From positions 1,798,001 through 1,862,000 of the forward strand of contig NZ_AP023176.1 of assembly GCF_013426895.1 (NCBI RefSeq): a stretch of 64,000 nucleotides of DNA, written 5' to 3'. The position numbers and the translations under genes are program-made. The notes beneath the pieces were generated by a model. The model was given only the letters and a program-made list of their open reading frames with translations. It had not been told where the DNA came from and did no database searches. Each line of letters begins with the position of its first letter. The stretch's first letter is position 1. This document shows, piece after piece, positions 45,094 to 54,155 of this stretch. This DNA comes from Paraburkholderia largidicola. GTDB lineage: Bacteria > Pseudomonadota > Gammaproteobacteria > Burkholderiales > Burkholderiaceae.

Positions 45094-45849
45094 TTATCGC
45101 GCGGCTTGCGATTGCGAGAACCACGCGTCGAAGTTCAACGCGCCGAGACGCGGATTCGCGCCGGGCACGAGCGTGTCGTCGTCCAGCTCTGCGCCGAAGT
45201 AACGCGCGCCCGTATCCGCGACGACCTTGCGCGAATCGTGCGTGGCATCGAGGAAGCGTTGCACCATGTCCGCCAGTCGCACGCGATCCGGTCCCGCGAT
45301 CTCGACGATACCGTTACGCGGCGCTTCGACGGCATAGTCCGCGACGGCCGCGCCGACGTCATCCGATGCGATGGGCTGGAAGTACGCGGGCGACAGGCGG
45401 ATGGTCTCGCCCTCGCCACCCGACTGCGCAATGCCGCCGAGAAACTCGAAGAACTGCGTCGAGTGAATGATCGTATAAGGCACGCCCGATTCGCGGATCA
45501 ACTTTTCCTGCGCGATCTTGCCGCGGAAATAGCCGCTTTGCGCGAGCCGGTCCGTGCCGACGACCGAGAGCGCCACGTGATGCTGAACGCCTGCGGCCTT
45601 TTCGGCAGCGAACAGGTTCTTGCCTGCCGTCGTGAAGAATTCGAGCACGGCTGCATCTTCGAATGAGGGCGAGTTGGCGAGATCGACCACGACGTTCGCG
45701 CCCGCCAATACTTCGCTCAGGCCCTCGCCCGTGATCGTGTTGACACCCGATGCCGGTGAAGCGGCAACGACCTCATGACCACGCCCGCGCAGATGCTTGA
45801 CCACCTTGCTGCCGATCAATCCCGTGCCGCCGATCACAACGATCTTCAT
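45094..45849 (-). CDS. NmrA-like NAD(P)-binding oxidoreductase/epimerase-type protein
   Basis: 251 aa atypical short-chain dehydrogenase. Start ATG 45849 behind GGAGAA. Dinucleotide motif VVIGGTGLIGSKVV (about 4-17); SGYFRGKIAQEKLI replaces the usual YxxxK catalytic pair with FRGK, so it may bind NADP without typical dehydrogenase chemistry. Follows a LysR gene on the same strand. Oxidoreductases of this kind are among the usual partners of ECF41 sigma factors, one of which lies 3 kb away. Confidence 0.85.
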   Translation of the reverse strand: MKIVVIGGTGLIGSKVVKHLRGRGHEVVAASPASGVNTITGEGLSEVLAGANVVVDLANSPSFEDAAVLEFFTTAGKNLFAAEKAAGVQHHVALSVVGTDRLAQSGYFRGKIAQEKLIRESGVPYTIIHSTQFFEFLGGIAQSGGEGETIRLSPAYFQPIASDDVGAAVADYAVEAPRNGIVEIAGPDRVRLADMVQRFLDATHDSRKVVADTGARYFGAELDDDTLVPGANPRLGALNFDAWFSQSQAAR

Positions 45850-46062
45850 GATGTTCTCCAATGTCTTGCGCGGCGCATTGGCCGCTTCCAGGCGTTCGAA
45901 GCCGGCAGACCAGAACACGTCATTGCCGGTTGCTTTGCCGGACTTGCCGCGATGCGCGGCGTCCGTACAGGAAGCATCGTAGGCGCGCGCGCTTCGATGC
46001 AGTAGACCTGCGAAGGTACCCATCGTGTTGCCCTGCGGACACCAATCGAAGCATGGCCACGC

Positions 46063-47064
46063 TCAGTCGACGGTCGACATCGCATCCAGCGTGGTCAGGC
46101 AATGCAGGTCGAGCGCTCGCGTGTGCTCGGTCATGTAGTCGACGAACACGCGGATGCGCGCCGGAAGATGCTTGCGGCTCAGATAGCAGATGTAGTGGCC
46201 GCTGTCGTCGGGTGCATATTGGGAGAGACAGGTGACGAGACGCCCCTCGCCAAGCAGATCGCCCACCTGATAACCGGGCAGTTGCGCGATGCCTTGTCCA
46301 TCGAGCACGGCCTGGAGAATCAGATCGGGGTCGTTGAACGTATGCGGCGCATGCAGCTGACGGCGCAGCGGCAGGCCGTCGACCTTGAACTCCCACTCCC
46401 TGACGCGCCCCGATGCCGCACGCAGGTTGATGCAGCGATGATCGGCCAGTTCATCGACAGCGCGCGGCAAGCCGTGCGCGGCTGCATACGCGGGCGACGC
46501 GCAGACGAGCATCTGCATGGGGATCAGTTGACGCGCGACGATCTCGCTGTCTTCCATGCGCCCGTCGCGAAACGATACGTCGATGCGATCGACGGTGAAG
46601 TCGGCGGGACGGTCGTTGAGCAGCAGTTCCAGCGAAATATCCGGGTACTGCGCGTGAAAACCGCGCAGCAACGGCGCGACGATCCTGCGCCCGAAGCCCG
46701 GCGTCGAGTAGATGCGCAGCCGCCCGCGCGGCGGCCCGCTGCGCAGCTCGCGCATCTCTTCGAGCGCCTGGACGATGCGCTCGACGCCCGCCTGACAGTT
46801 CTCGAAGAAAAGCTCGCCTTCGCGCGTCAGGGACGTACTGCGGGTCGTGCGCAGAAAGAGGCGCGTGTCCAGCTGGGCCTCCAGCTTCTGCACGTTCCGG
46901 CTGACGGACGAGCGGCCGATGCCGAGGCGATCGCCTGCTCTGGCGAAGCTGCCTTCGTTGGCAACGGCAAGAAAGGAAACGACGCCGGCGAAACTGGTTG
47001 CAAACGTGCTAGCAATCGGATCGTCGGCGCCCGTAACGGAGCGGCGCGGTGCGTAGTCTGACAT
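46063..47064 (-). CDS. LysR-family transcriptional regulator
   Basis: 333 aa. Helix-turn-helix near residues 25-85 (VVSFLAVANEGSFARAGDRL, then SSVSRNVQKLEAQLDTRLF) after an unusual polar N-terminal extension of about 25 residues. Effector domain follows (GRLRIYSTPGFGRR). Not divergent to any gene: it lies in line between the NAD(P)-binding gene and the cupin gene, so its target is not obvious. Confidence 0.92.
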   Translation of the reverse strand: MSDYAPRRSVTGADDPIASTFATSFAGVVSFLAVANEGSFARAGDRLGIGRSSVSRNVQKLEAQLDTRLFLRTTRSTSLTREGELFFENCQAGVERIVQALEEMRELRSGPPRGRLRIYSTPGFGRRIVAPLLRGFHAQYPDISLELLLNDRPADFTVDRIDVSFRDGRMEDSEIVARQLIPMQMLVCASPAYAAAHGLPRAVDELADHRCINLRAASGRVREWEFKVDGLPLRRQLHAPHTFNDPDLILQAVLDGQGIAQLPGYQVGDLLGEGRLVTCLSQYAPDDSGHYICYLSRKHLPARIRVFVDYMTEHTRALDLHCLTTLDAMSTVD

Positions 47065-47172
47065 GGAAGCGCGAAGAGTGGAGGTCCTTATCCGACTAGA
47101 CGTTTCAGCGCTTGCGTTTGTGACATCGCCCGGCGATTTTCTTTTGCGGCCACGTGCGAGGCCGCTCGCGCG

Positions 47173-47580
47173 TTACTTCTCCGGCACCAGCACGGGCGCG
47201 CCCTTGTCCTTCAGCAGCAGCACCAGAAACTTCGCCGGCTTCGTCTGGCTCGCGTTGTGGCCCACCGTGTGGACATCGTTCGGGCCTTCATAGAAGGACT
47301 GGCCCGGCGTCAGCGTGACCTCCTTGCCGCCTCTGACCTGCATCACGATCGATCCTTCCAGCACGTAGATGAAGCCATGCGCATGATGCCGATGCACCGG
47401 GTCCGCGGCGCCAGGCGGATATTCGACCAGGATCATCAACGCTTCCTTGCCGGGATAGTCGTCGAGCGGCTTGGTCATGACAGGGGTCACGATAGCCGCC
47501 GGCGCCTCGGCGCGGGCCTGGTGGGTCAACGCGCCCGCCATGACGAGCAGGGCTGCGACAATTCTCTTCGAGCGAAACAT
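47173..47580 (-). CDS. Periplasmic single-domain cupin
   Basis: 135 aa. Signal peptide cut near ARAEA (about 24). Cupin motif 1 DPVHRHHAHGFIYVLEG (metal-binding His, Glu) and motif 2 PGQSFYEGPNDVH. A small secreted metal-binding cupin of unknown ligand. It is on the same strand as the AhpD-like gene, 63 bp downstream, and is probably in the same transcript. Confidence 0.87.
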   Translation of the reverse strand: MFRSKRIVAALLVMAGALTHQARAEAPAAIVTPVMTKPLDDYPGKEALMILVEYPPGAADPVHRHHAHGFIYVLEGSIVMQVRGGKEVTLTPGQSFYEGPNDVHTVGHNASQTKPAKFLVLLLKDKGAPVLVPEK

Positions 47581-47643
47581 GATGCGCTCCTCACATGGAC
47601 GCGGCCCGCACAGGCCGAGGTGGAACAGGGACGCCGCGCCCGT

Positions 47644-48123
47644 TCAGGCGAGGTTCGCCTTGTCGAGTCCGAAAGCCTTGTCGAACGATCCCGGCACCGT
47701 CCTGAACGCCACGTTCGCGCGGTTCCAGGCGTTGATGGACATCACTTCGAACGTCAGGTCCGACAGTTCCTTTTCCGAGAACTGGCCGCGCACGCGCTCG
47801 TAGATATCGTCGGGCACGCCGTGCTCGGGCAATGTCGTCAGCACTTCCGTCCACGCGAGGGCGGCGCGTTCGCGCGGCGAGAACAGCGTCGACTCGCGCC
47901 AGGTCGCCACATGGTGAAGGCGCAGCGCGCGCTCGCCGTGAATGGTCGCTTCCTTCACGTGCATGTCGAGGCAAAAGCCGCAACCGTTGATCTGCGAAGC
48001 GCGAATGTTGACGAGATCGCGGATCGGTTCTTCGATCGCGCAGTCCTTCAGCTGGTTGCTGAACTCGATGAACTTCTTCGATAGCTCGGGCGATTGTTGA
48101 AAGTAGTTGATACGCTGAGTCAT
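47644..48123 (-). CDS. Carboxymuconolactone decarboxylase / AhpD-like alkylhydroperoxidase
   Basis: 159 aa from ATG 48123 behind AGGAGA. Redox motif ASQINGCGFCLDMH (Cys 48 and Cys 51, His 55), the AhpD core. Expected to act as a peroxidase or reductase partner. Adjacent to an ECF41-type sigma factor, the classic neighbour of this family, so it is the likely regulon member. Confidence 0.93.
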   Translation of the reverse strand: MTQRINYFQQSPELSKKFIEFSNQLKDCAIEEPIRDLVNIRASQINGCGFCLDMHVKEATIHGERALRLHHVATWRESTLFSPRERAALAWTEVLTTLPEHGVPDDIYERVRGQFSEKELSDLTFEVMSINAWNRANVAFRTVPGSFDKAFGLDKANLA

Positions 48124-48320
48124 GACTTCTCCTGGCGACGATGACGGATGCATCCGTGCCGGACGGATGCCGTTCGCGGTAGTGAACCGCACGTCGTCAT
48201 GGTAGGTTCGGGACGCGCGCCGCGGTAGGCTTGCGGACGGGCTCACGGTGTTGCCCGTCCGGCACCAATCCCGCCATCAGGTGCGGGCGGGCGAAGTCAT
48301 CGCAGCGGCGCGAAGTGCGC

Positions 48321-49202
48321 TCAGGGTTCGCCGTAAGCGGCGGCGATGCGCGCCAGCTTGTCGGGATTGCGTTGCACGTGAATGCTGACGATGCGCTCGC
48401 CGTCCGTTTCGAACGACATCGCCGATTCCAGCTTGCCTTCCATATAACGCAGCAGCGCGCTCTGACCATTGAGCGTCACGAGCCTGACATGCACCCCGCC
48501 CGGGAAGCGCAGCAACGACGCGTAGAAAAGCTGCGCGATGCGCCGCCCACCGACCATCGGCTTCGGGAAGCTCGTCACCTTGCCGCCGCCGTCGCCGATC
48601 AGGGTGGCGTCTTCGGCGAGGAATGCGTTGATGGCGTGGAAGTCGGCGCTCGCGAGCGCCTGCGCAAAGCTCTGCAACAACTGGCGATGCGTCTCGCGCG
48701 GCACCGCGTAGCGCGGGCGCTCGTCGCGCAGTTGCGCCTTCGCGCGGCTCACCAGTTGACGGCAGGCGGACTCCGTCTTGCCGATCGCATTGGCCACTTC
48801 GTCGTAGTCCGCATCGAAGACTTCGCGCAGCAGGAACGCGGCGCGCGCTTCAGGCGTGAGCCGTTCGAGCAGCAGCAGGAACGCGACGGATACATCGTCG
48901 GCGCGCTCGCTCATTTCCTCCGGCGTAGCGGGCGAATCGCTGATTTCAGGCTCGGGCAACCAGATGCCCGTGTAGTGCTCGCGCTGGATCCTGGCGGCAC
49001 GCAGACGGTCGATGGACATGCGCGTCGTGACGGAGACGAGCCACGCTTCCGCGTTGTCGATGCTCGCGTGGTCGGCGGCATGCCAGCGCAGCCAGACGTC
49101 CTGCACGATGTCCTCGGCTTCGGCGACGGAACTGAGCATCCGGTAGGCGATTTTCTGCAGGCGCGGGCGAAGCTGGTTGAAGGCGTGGGCGTCGGCGTCC
49201 AT
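48321..49202 (-). CDS. ECF41-type RNA polymerase sigma factor with C-terminal SnoaL-like extension
   Basis: 293 aa from ATG 49202. Sigma2 (AYRMLSSVAEAEDIVQDVWL, about 20-38) and sigma4 (about 108-160) are joined by a linker with WLPEP (81-85). A C-terminal domain of about 120 residues has DGGGK (204-208) and NPDKL (279-283). These three motifs define ECF41, where the extension replaces an anti-sigma factor and tunes activity. I did not find the published TGTCACA/CGTC promoter upstream of this gene or the AhpD-like gene. Confidence 0.92.
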   Translation of the reverse strand: MDADAHAFNQLRPRLQKIAYRMLSSVAEAEDIVQDVWLRWHAADHASIDNAEAWLVSVTTRMSIDRLRAARIQREHYTGIWLPEPEISDSPATPEEMSERADDVSVAFLLLLERLTPEARAAFLLREVFDADYDEVANAIGKTESACRQLVSRAKAQLRDERPRYAVPRETHRQLLQSFAQALASADFHAINAFLAEDATLIGDGGGKVTSFPKPMVGGRRIAQLFYASLLRFPGGVHVRLVTLNGQSALLRYMEGKLESAMSFETDGERIVSIHVQRNPDKLARIAAAYGEP

Positions 49203-49458
49203 AAGGTGTGTGTCCTTTCCCTTCCCGGCAAGCGGAGGGGCGAGGCATAACAGGGCAGAGATGGCAAAGCTGGAGTTTGCCATGGATGCGCTATGAGGAT
49301 CGTAGATGGGGCACGGTTGATATGAAGAATCGGACAGACGGCTCAAGCTGCAGCGTCTTCGACGAAGTCCGTGATCGCATCGCGACTCGGCGTGAGACCT
49401 CCTGATTCAATACATCTTTCTCGCCTCTCCCGCATATATCGCTTCTCACGCAAATACG

Positions 49459-49487
49459 TTTTCTAAAACTACAACTGCTTTAGAAAA
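49459..49487. promoter_or_regulatory. Perfect 9-bp dyad upstream of the porin gene
   Basis: TTTTCTAAA and TTTAGAAAA are separated by 11 bases, about 135 bases before the porin start. The spacing suits a dimeric regulator. The rest of the 49203-49620 gap is AT-rich near 49440-49560 and holds no gene; TATATT near 49549 is a possible -10 without a good -35. Confidence 0.45.
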
Positions 49488-49620
49488 TGCACGGCATGCC
49501 TTGACGTACCCATTCGCCCTGCCTTGCGACAAATTTTTTGCCATCCGTTATATTCCCGTCGACATATCGATCCGAGATCGAGCGATCGATCGTTGAACTC
49601 TTTTTATGACTGGAATTGGG

Positions 49621-50793
49621 ATGTTAAGAAGAACGCTTGCTACTGCGGCATTGAGCCTGGCCGGTTCCGTCGCGCACGCGCAAAGCAGCGTGACGCTGTA
49701 TGGTTTGATCGATACAGGCATCACCTATGCGAACCATGTCGCCACGTCGACCGGACATGGTTCTCTCGTCCGATATGCCGACGGTGTCGCGCAAGGCAGC
49801 CGCTGGGGTATTCGCGGCAAGGAAGATCTCGGTGGCGGCCTCTCGGCCATCTTCACGCTCGAAGGCGGTTTCAGTTCCGGCGACGGCACGATCGCACAAG
49901 GCGGCGCGCTGTTCGGACGACAAGCCTGGGTCGGATTGAACAGGAACGGCGTTGGCTCGCTGACGTTCGGCCGTCAGTACTCGCTGTCCAGAGACTACCT
50001 CCACAACTACGCGATGGGCCACGAGACGCCGGCTGGCAACTACGCCTATCACATCAACGATCTGGATCAGCTGACATCGAGCCGCATCAACAACTCGGTC
50101 AAGTTCAGCAGCGCGAACTTCAATGGCCTGACGTTCGGCGTGCTCTATGGCTTTTCGAATCAGGCAGGCGCGTTCTCGGGCTCACCCACCACGACCACGG
50201 GCACCACGACGACGCAAGGTTCATCGAGAACGTTTAGCGCCGGCGTCAACTACACGCCGGGTCCGTTCGCGATCGGCGCCGCCTACACCGATATCCGCTT
50301 TCCCGGCAGCGCGACGCCCGCCTTCACGGCCAGCATCGCGAACATCAATACGGGGCCGCTGCGCGATCTGCGCACCTTCGGCATCGGCAGCAGCTATCTG
50401 ATTGGGCGCGGCAAGGTGTGGGGCAACTGGACGCATACGCAACTCACGCAGATCGCGTCACACGAGTCGACAGTGAACAACTATGAAGTGGGCGGAAAAT
50501 ATGCGTTCACGAACGCATTCAGCGGCGGGCTCGGTTACACGTTCTCCGATCTGAGCGGCGAGTTCAGCGGCAAATGGCATCAGGTGAACAGCTTCGTCGA
50601 CTATGCCCTGTCGAAACGAACCGACGTGTATGCACTTGCCATCTATCAGAAGGCATCGGGCAGCAACGTCGTCAATGGACACGAAGTGCCCGTGCAGGCC
50701 GAAATCGGCGCGAGTTCGAGCTTTATCGGCAATTCGGGAACGGGCGCCAATTCGCAGCTTGCCGTGCGCGTTGGCTTGCGGCATCTGTTCTGA
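49621..50793 (+). CDS. General porin (Gram-negative porin, OmpC-like)
   Basis: Outer-membrane 16-strand trimeric porin for small hydrophilic solutes. Signal peptide MLRRTLATAALSLAGSVAHA, then QSSVTLYGLIDTGI, the usual Burkholderiales porin start; ends VRVGLRHLF with C-terminal Phe for BAM recognition. ATG 49621 is preferred over ATG 49606 because it gives a clean signal peptide with a GGA-rich upstream sequence. Converges on a second porin 24 bp away. Confidence 0.92.
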   Translation: MLRRTLATAALSLAGSVAHAQSSVTLYGLIDTGITYANHVATSTGHGSLVRYADGVAQGSRWGIRGKEDLGGGLSAIFTLEGGFSSGDGTIAQGGALFGRQAWVGLNRNGVGSLTFGRQYSLSRDYLHNYAMGHETPAGNYAYHINDLDQLTSSRINNSVKFSSANFNGLTFGVLYGFSNQAGAFSGSPTTTTGTTTTQGSSRTFSAGVNYTPGPFAIGAAYTDIRFPGSATPAFTASIANINTGPLRDLRTFGIGSSYLIGRGKVWGNWTHTQLTQIASHESTVNNYEVGGKYAFTNAFSGGLGYTFSDLSGEFSGKWHQVNSFVDYALSKRTDVYALAIYQKASGSNVVNGHEVPVQAEIGASSSFIGNSGTGANSQLAVRVGLRHLF

Positions 50794-50817
50794 CGCCCGC
50801 TTGCTACATCGAACAGA

Positions 50818-51978
50818 TCAGAACGCGTGACGCAGCCCGACCGTCACGGCAACCTGTGTATCCGTCGACGACGGCGACAGCGTGTTGATCATCGCATGCG
50901 AGAGCACCGAACCCGTCGGTGCGCCATGCACGCTCTGATAGACGCCTTCGAGGTAGAAGTCGGTGCGCTTGCTGAGCGAGTAGTCGGTTTGCAGCATTGC
51001 CGTATTCCATCCCGGCGACGAGCCGTTGTACGCGCCGTGCGTGTACGTGTATGCGCCCGATACGCTCAGCGCCGGCGTCAGCGCGTATTTCGCGTTCACC
51101 TCGTAGTTATCCAGTCGCAACGAACCGGCCAGCGTTCCCGCCGACGAATCGTTTGAGCCGAGATAGGTGCCCGTGCCGAACGAGAACACACCCGCCGCGT
51201 TATCGATCTGCGAATGACTCCACACCAGACCGACCGTCGCCGGACCAAACGTGTAGTTGCCGCCAACCGACCAGATACGCTGACGTTCGGCGATGAAGTT
51301 CGCGGTCGTATCCGACGACGTGGCCGCACCGGTGCCGTTGCCCGCATTGTTGAACTGCAGGTATCCGGCGGCGAGATTGACGGGGCCCATCACATACGAC
51401 ACGCCGAAGCCATACGAGCGATTGTTCGCGAAGTCGCCTGCCTTGTTGCTGAAGCTATACATCGTTTCGAGCGTGACGCCGCTCCACGTCGGGCTGGTGT
51501 ACTTGACCGAGTTGTTGATGACGACGGAGTTCGCGGCAAGGTTGTCGTTCTCGAACGGATGCGCGGCCATGCTGCCGCCCCATGTGTTGAACTCGGCTGT
51601 CAGCGGGCCGACGAGGTCGTTCATCACGTCGAATTGCCGGCCGAACGTCAACGTGCCGTACGGATCGCTTTGCAGGCCGACCCACGCCTGCGAACCGAAC
51701 GCACTGCCCGAAAATGCCTGCGCGCCGTTGTTCAGCAAGAAGCCCTGCTCGAGCTTGAACACGGCATGCAGGCCGCCCCCGAGATCTTCGGAGCCCTTGA
51801 GCCCGAACACCGTGTTCTGCGTCGAACTGGTCACCATCTGCCAGTTGCTGTGGCCCTGCTGGTTATTGGTGTACACCAGACCGGTGTCGATAAGACCATA
51901 AAGCGTCACGCTGCTTTGCGCATGCGCGGAAGCGGTAAAAACGCCGAGGGTTGCGAGGGCGAGTAAAGATTTCTTCAT
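50818..51978 (-). CDS. General porin (second, convergent copy)
   Basis: 386 aa outer-membrane porin: signal peptide MKKSLLALATLGVFTASAHA, mature start QSSVTLYGLIDTGLVYTNNQ, C-terminus VTVGLRHAF. It shares its framework with the porin at 49621-50793 but the loops differ, so they are paralogues and not a recent duplication. Likely to allow different solutes. Confidence 0.94.
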   Translation of the reverse strand: MKKSLLALATLGVFTASAHAQSSVTLYGLIDTGLVYTNNQQGHSNWQMVTSSTQNTVFGLKGSEDLGGGLHAVFKLEQGFLLNNGAQAFSGSAFGSQAWVGLQSDPYGTLTFGRQFDVMNDLVGPLTAEFNTWGGSMAAHPFENDNLAANSVVINNSVKYTSPTWSGVTLETMYSFSNKAGDFANNRSYGFGVSYVMGPVNLAAGYLQFNNAGNGTGAATSSDTTANFIAERQRIWSVGGNYTFGPATVGLVWSHSQIDNAAGVFSFGTGTYLGSNDSSAGTLAGSLRLDNYEVNAKYALTPALSVSGAYTYTHGAYNGSSPGWNTAMLQTDYSLSKRTDFYLEGVYQSVHGAPTGSVLSHAMINTLSPSSTDTQVAVTVGLRHAF

Positions 51979-52248
51979 GTCGGTTTGGCTCCGTGTTGTC
52001 GCTGTAAAGCGTTTTTTGGCGCGCGATCATAAAAGAACGGACGACGGTTTGGCAACCTCGCATGCGCCAGGCTCAGCAGCGTCTTCATCATAGGAGTGTC
52101 AAAAATAACCGGTGCCGAAGGGCGCAGACGTGCAACGCAAAAGCAACGCATGCCGAAGCTGGATTGCTTTCAGACAGATTAAAAGTGCTTTTGTGATCGG
52201 CTGACAGGAAGCACACCGGCGCGTGCTCGAAAGCGAAAAGCGACTTGC
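51979..52248. other. Gap upstream of the second porin gene; no gene seen
   Basis: This stretch is moderately AT-rich and should hold the porin promoter and leader on the minus strand, but I could not pick out a convincing -35/-10 pair. It ends at the response-regulator hairpin. Confidence 0.4.
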
Positions 52249-52279
52249 GCGCTAATCACGCATTGCACGTGATCAGCGC
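52249..52279 (-). terminator. Hairpin after the receiver-domain gene
   Basis: GCGCTAATCACG and CGTGATCAGCGC pair at 11 of 12 positions with a seven-base loop, just past the stop of the minus-strand receiver gene. A CTTTT run follows about 10 bases later on that strand. Confidence 0.5.
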
Positions 52280-52285
52280 CGACGG

Positions 52286-52693
52286 TTATCCGTTCTTCGG
52301 CGAGGAGGTAGAGACGTTGCGTCTGCGCCTCCCATCAGCGGCGCGTTCCAGCAACAGCCTGTCCATGGCAGACAGCAGATCCGTCGGGTCCAGCGGCTTG
52401 CGCAAAAAGCCGTCGTAGTACACGAACGCGGGCGGGCTCGGTTCGCCCGATACGAGAATGAACACGATCTCCGCGAGGTTCTGCTCGTTGCGCACGTGAT
52501 GGCACAGCACGCTGCCCGACATCACGGGCATCCGCCAGTCTGCGACGACGACATCCACGTCGCGCTCGCGCAGCATATCCAGCGCGGCGCGCCCATCTTC
52601 CGCGAGACAGGTCGCATAGCCATGCGCTTCACACACGCATTGCCATGCGTCCAGCGTTTCAACGTCGTCATCTACAAGCAGCACTGTCGGCAT
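52286..52693 (-). CDS. Stand-alone response-regulator receiver protein
   Basis: 135 aa, one CheY-like REC domain and no output domain. Acidic pocket Asp 8-10, phospho-acceptor Asp 52 (VVADWRMP), switch Ser 82 and Lys 99 (FLRKP), all conserved. C-terminal 15 residues are basic then polar (GRRRRNVSTSS). No histidine kinase is near; it probably works by protein contact in a phosphorelay. Confidence 0.9.
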   Translation of the reverse strand: MPTVLLVDDDVETLDAWQCVCEAHGYATCLAEDGRAALDMLRERDVDVVVADWRMPVMSGSVLCHHVRNEQNLAEIVFILVSGEPSPPAFVYYDGFLRKPLDPTDLLSAMDRLLLERAADGRRRRNVSTSSPKNG

Positions 52694-52848
52694 ATCTGGC
52701 CTCGCTCTTGACCATTCGATGCACTGCGCTCGCGTCCGCTTCGTGACGTTCGAGCGCGCCTGGATACATTGCTGTCGAAGGAAACCGAAAGCCGGCGCAC
52801 GTTCCGTTTCGAACAGGATGACGCGCCGGCCCTACGATGCAACTCAAC

Positions 52849-53877
52849 TCATACGGGGAACGGATTGCGTTCCGCGAATCCTTCCTGATGCCAGTACGGA
52901 TACGCCGGCCGGACCTTGCTCGCTTCATCGAGCTTCGCGACCTGCTCTTGCGTGAGATTCCAGCCCACCGCGCCGAGGTTCTGACGCAATTGCTCCTCGT
53001 TGCGCGCGCCGATCAGCACCGTCGATACAGTGGGCCGCTGCAGCAGCCAGTTCAGCGCGATCTGCGGAATCGTCTTGCCCGTTTCTTCAGCGATCGCGTC
53101 CAGTGCATCCACCACGCGATACAGATATTCTTCCGGCACGGGCGGGCCCATGTCCGCTGTCTTGTGCAAGCGGCTCTGGTCCGGCAGCGGCTGGCCTCGA
53201 CGGATCTTGCCCGTCAGACGGCCCCAGCCCAGCGGACTCCACACGACAGCGCCCACGCCCTGGTCGATGCCGAGCGGCATCAGTTCCCATTCGTAGTCGC
53301 GTCCGATCAGCGAGTAATACGTCTGGTTCGCCACGTATCGCGGATAACCATAGCGGTCCGCGACATCGAGCGATTTCTGCAGATGCCAGCCCGAGAAATT
53401 CGACACGCCCGTGTAGCGGATCTTGCCCGCCCGCACGAGATCGTTCAACGTCGAGAGCGTTTCTTCAACGGGCGTCTTCGCATCGAAGCCATGCAACTGG
53501 AATAGATCGATATAGTCGGTTTGCAGACGCTTGAGCGCGTTATCGACTGCCTGGATCAGGTGGAAACGCGACGAGCCCACGGCATTCGGATCGTTTTCAT
53601 CGAAGCGAAAGGTGGCTTTCGTCGAGATGATGGTCTTGTCGCGGCGCCCTTTCAATGCCTCGCCGAGAATCGATTCCGATGCGCCGTTCGAATAGATGTC
53701 GGCGGTGTCGAACATCGTGACGCCGGCGTCGAGACAGATATCGATGAGCTTGCGTGCTTCGGCGACATCCGTTGCGCCCCACGCCTGAAAAAATTCGCCT
53801 TTGCCGCCGAACGTGCCCGTGCCGAAGCTGAGTACGGGCACCTTGAATCCTGACGCGCCCAGGTGTCGATATTCCAT
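52849..53877 (-). CDS. Aldo/keto reductase
   Basis: 342 aa NADPH-dependent reductase of the YghZ/Tas-like AKR group. MEYRHLGASGFKVPVLSFGTG start, catalytic Asp/Tyr in MFDTADIYSNG, Lys in IISTKATF, and His in YIDLFQLHGFD. Start ATG 53877; the frame is open upstream to 53952 without family likeness. Substrate unknown. No linked genes. Confidence 0.92.
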   Translation of the reverse strand: MEYRHLGASGFKVPVLSFGTGTFGGKGEFFQAWGATDVAEARKLIDICLDAGVTMFDTADIYSNGASESILGEALKGRRDKTIISTKATFRFDENDPNAVGSSRFHLIQAVDNALKRLQTDYIDLFQLHGFDAKTPVEETLSTLNDLVRAGKIRYTGVSNFSGWHLQKSLDVADRYGYPRYVANQTYYSLIGRDYEWELMPLGIDQGVGAVVWSPLGWGRLTGKIRRGQPLPDQSRLHKTADMGPPVPEEYLYRVVDALDAIAEETGKTIPQIALNWLLQRPTVSTVLIGARNEEQLRQNLGAVGWNLTQEQVAKLDEASKVRPAYPYWHQEGFAERNPFPV

Positions 53878-54107
53878 GTTGGCCTCATTGATGAAACGGT
53901 GAATGATGCAGATCGCTCGCAAGCTTCGGTGCGAGCGCAAACGCGGATGCAAAGATCAGGTCGATAGACTACTCCATTGGCCCATAGCGTGCAGGCGTGT
54001 CGGCCCACGTCATTCAATTGAAAGAAGCACGCGCATACCCAGAATGAATACTCGCTTGCAAAAGACTTGAGCAAGCGCAGCGCCTGATCCGGAATGCAAA
54101 AGCAGAC

Positions 54108-54133
54108 GGGGCGCGCAGATCACTGCGCGCCCC
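54108..54133 (-). terminator. Intrinsic terminator of the sterol-desaturase-family gene
   Basis: A perfect 11-pair stem (GGGGCGCGCAG / CTGCGCGCCCC, four-base loop) is followed on the minus strand by a TTTT run within ten bases. It lies 22 bases past the stop. Confidence 0.7.
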
Positions 54134-54155
54134 GCTTCTGCTTCTTGCTGTGGCC

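Noticed and set aside
47581..49420. ECF41 target promoter (TGTCACA with CGTC) upstream of the AhpD-like or sigma gene
   Set aside because: No match found on the coding strand. Isolated CGTC tetramers are too common in this GC-rich DNA to count.
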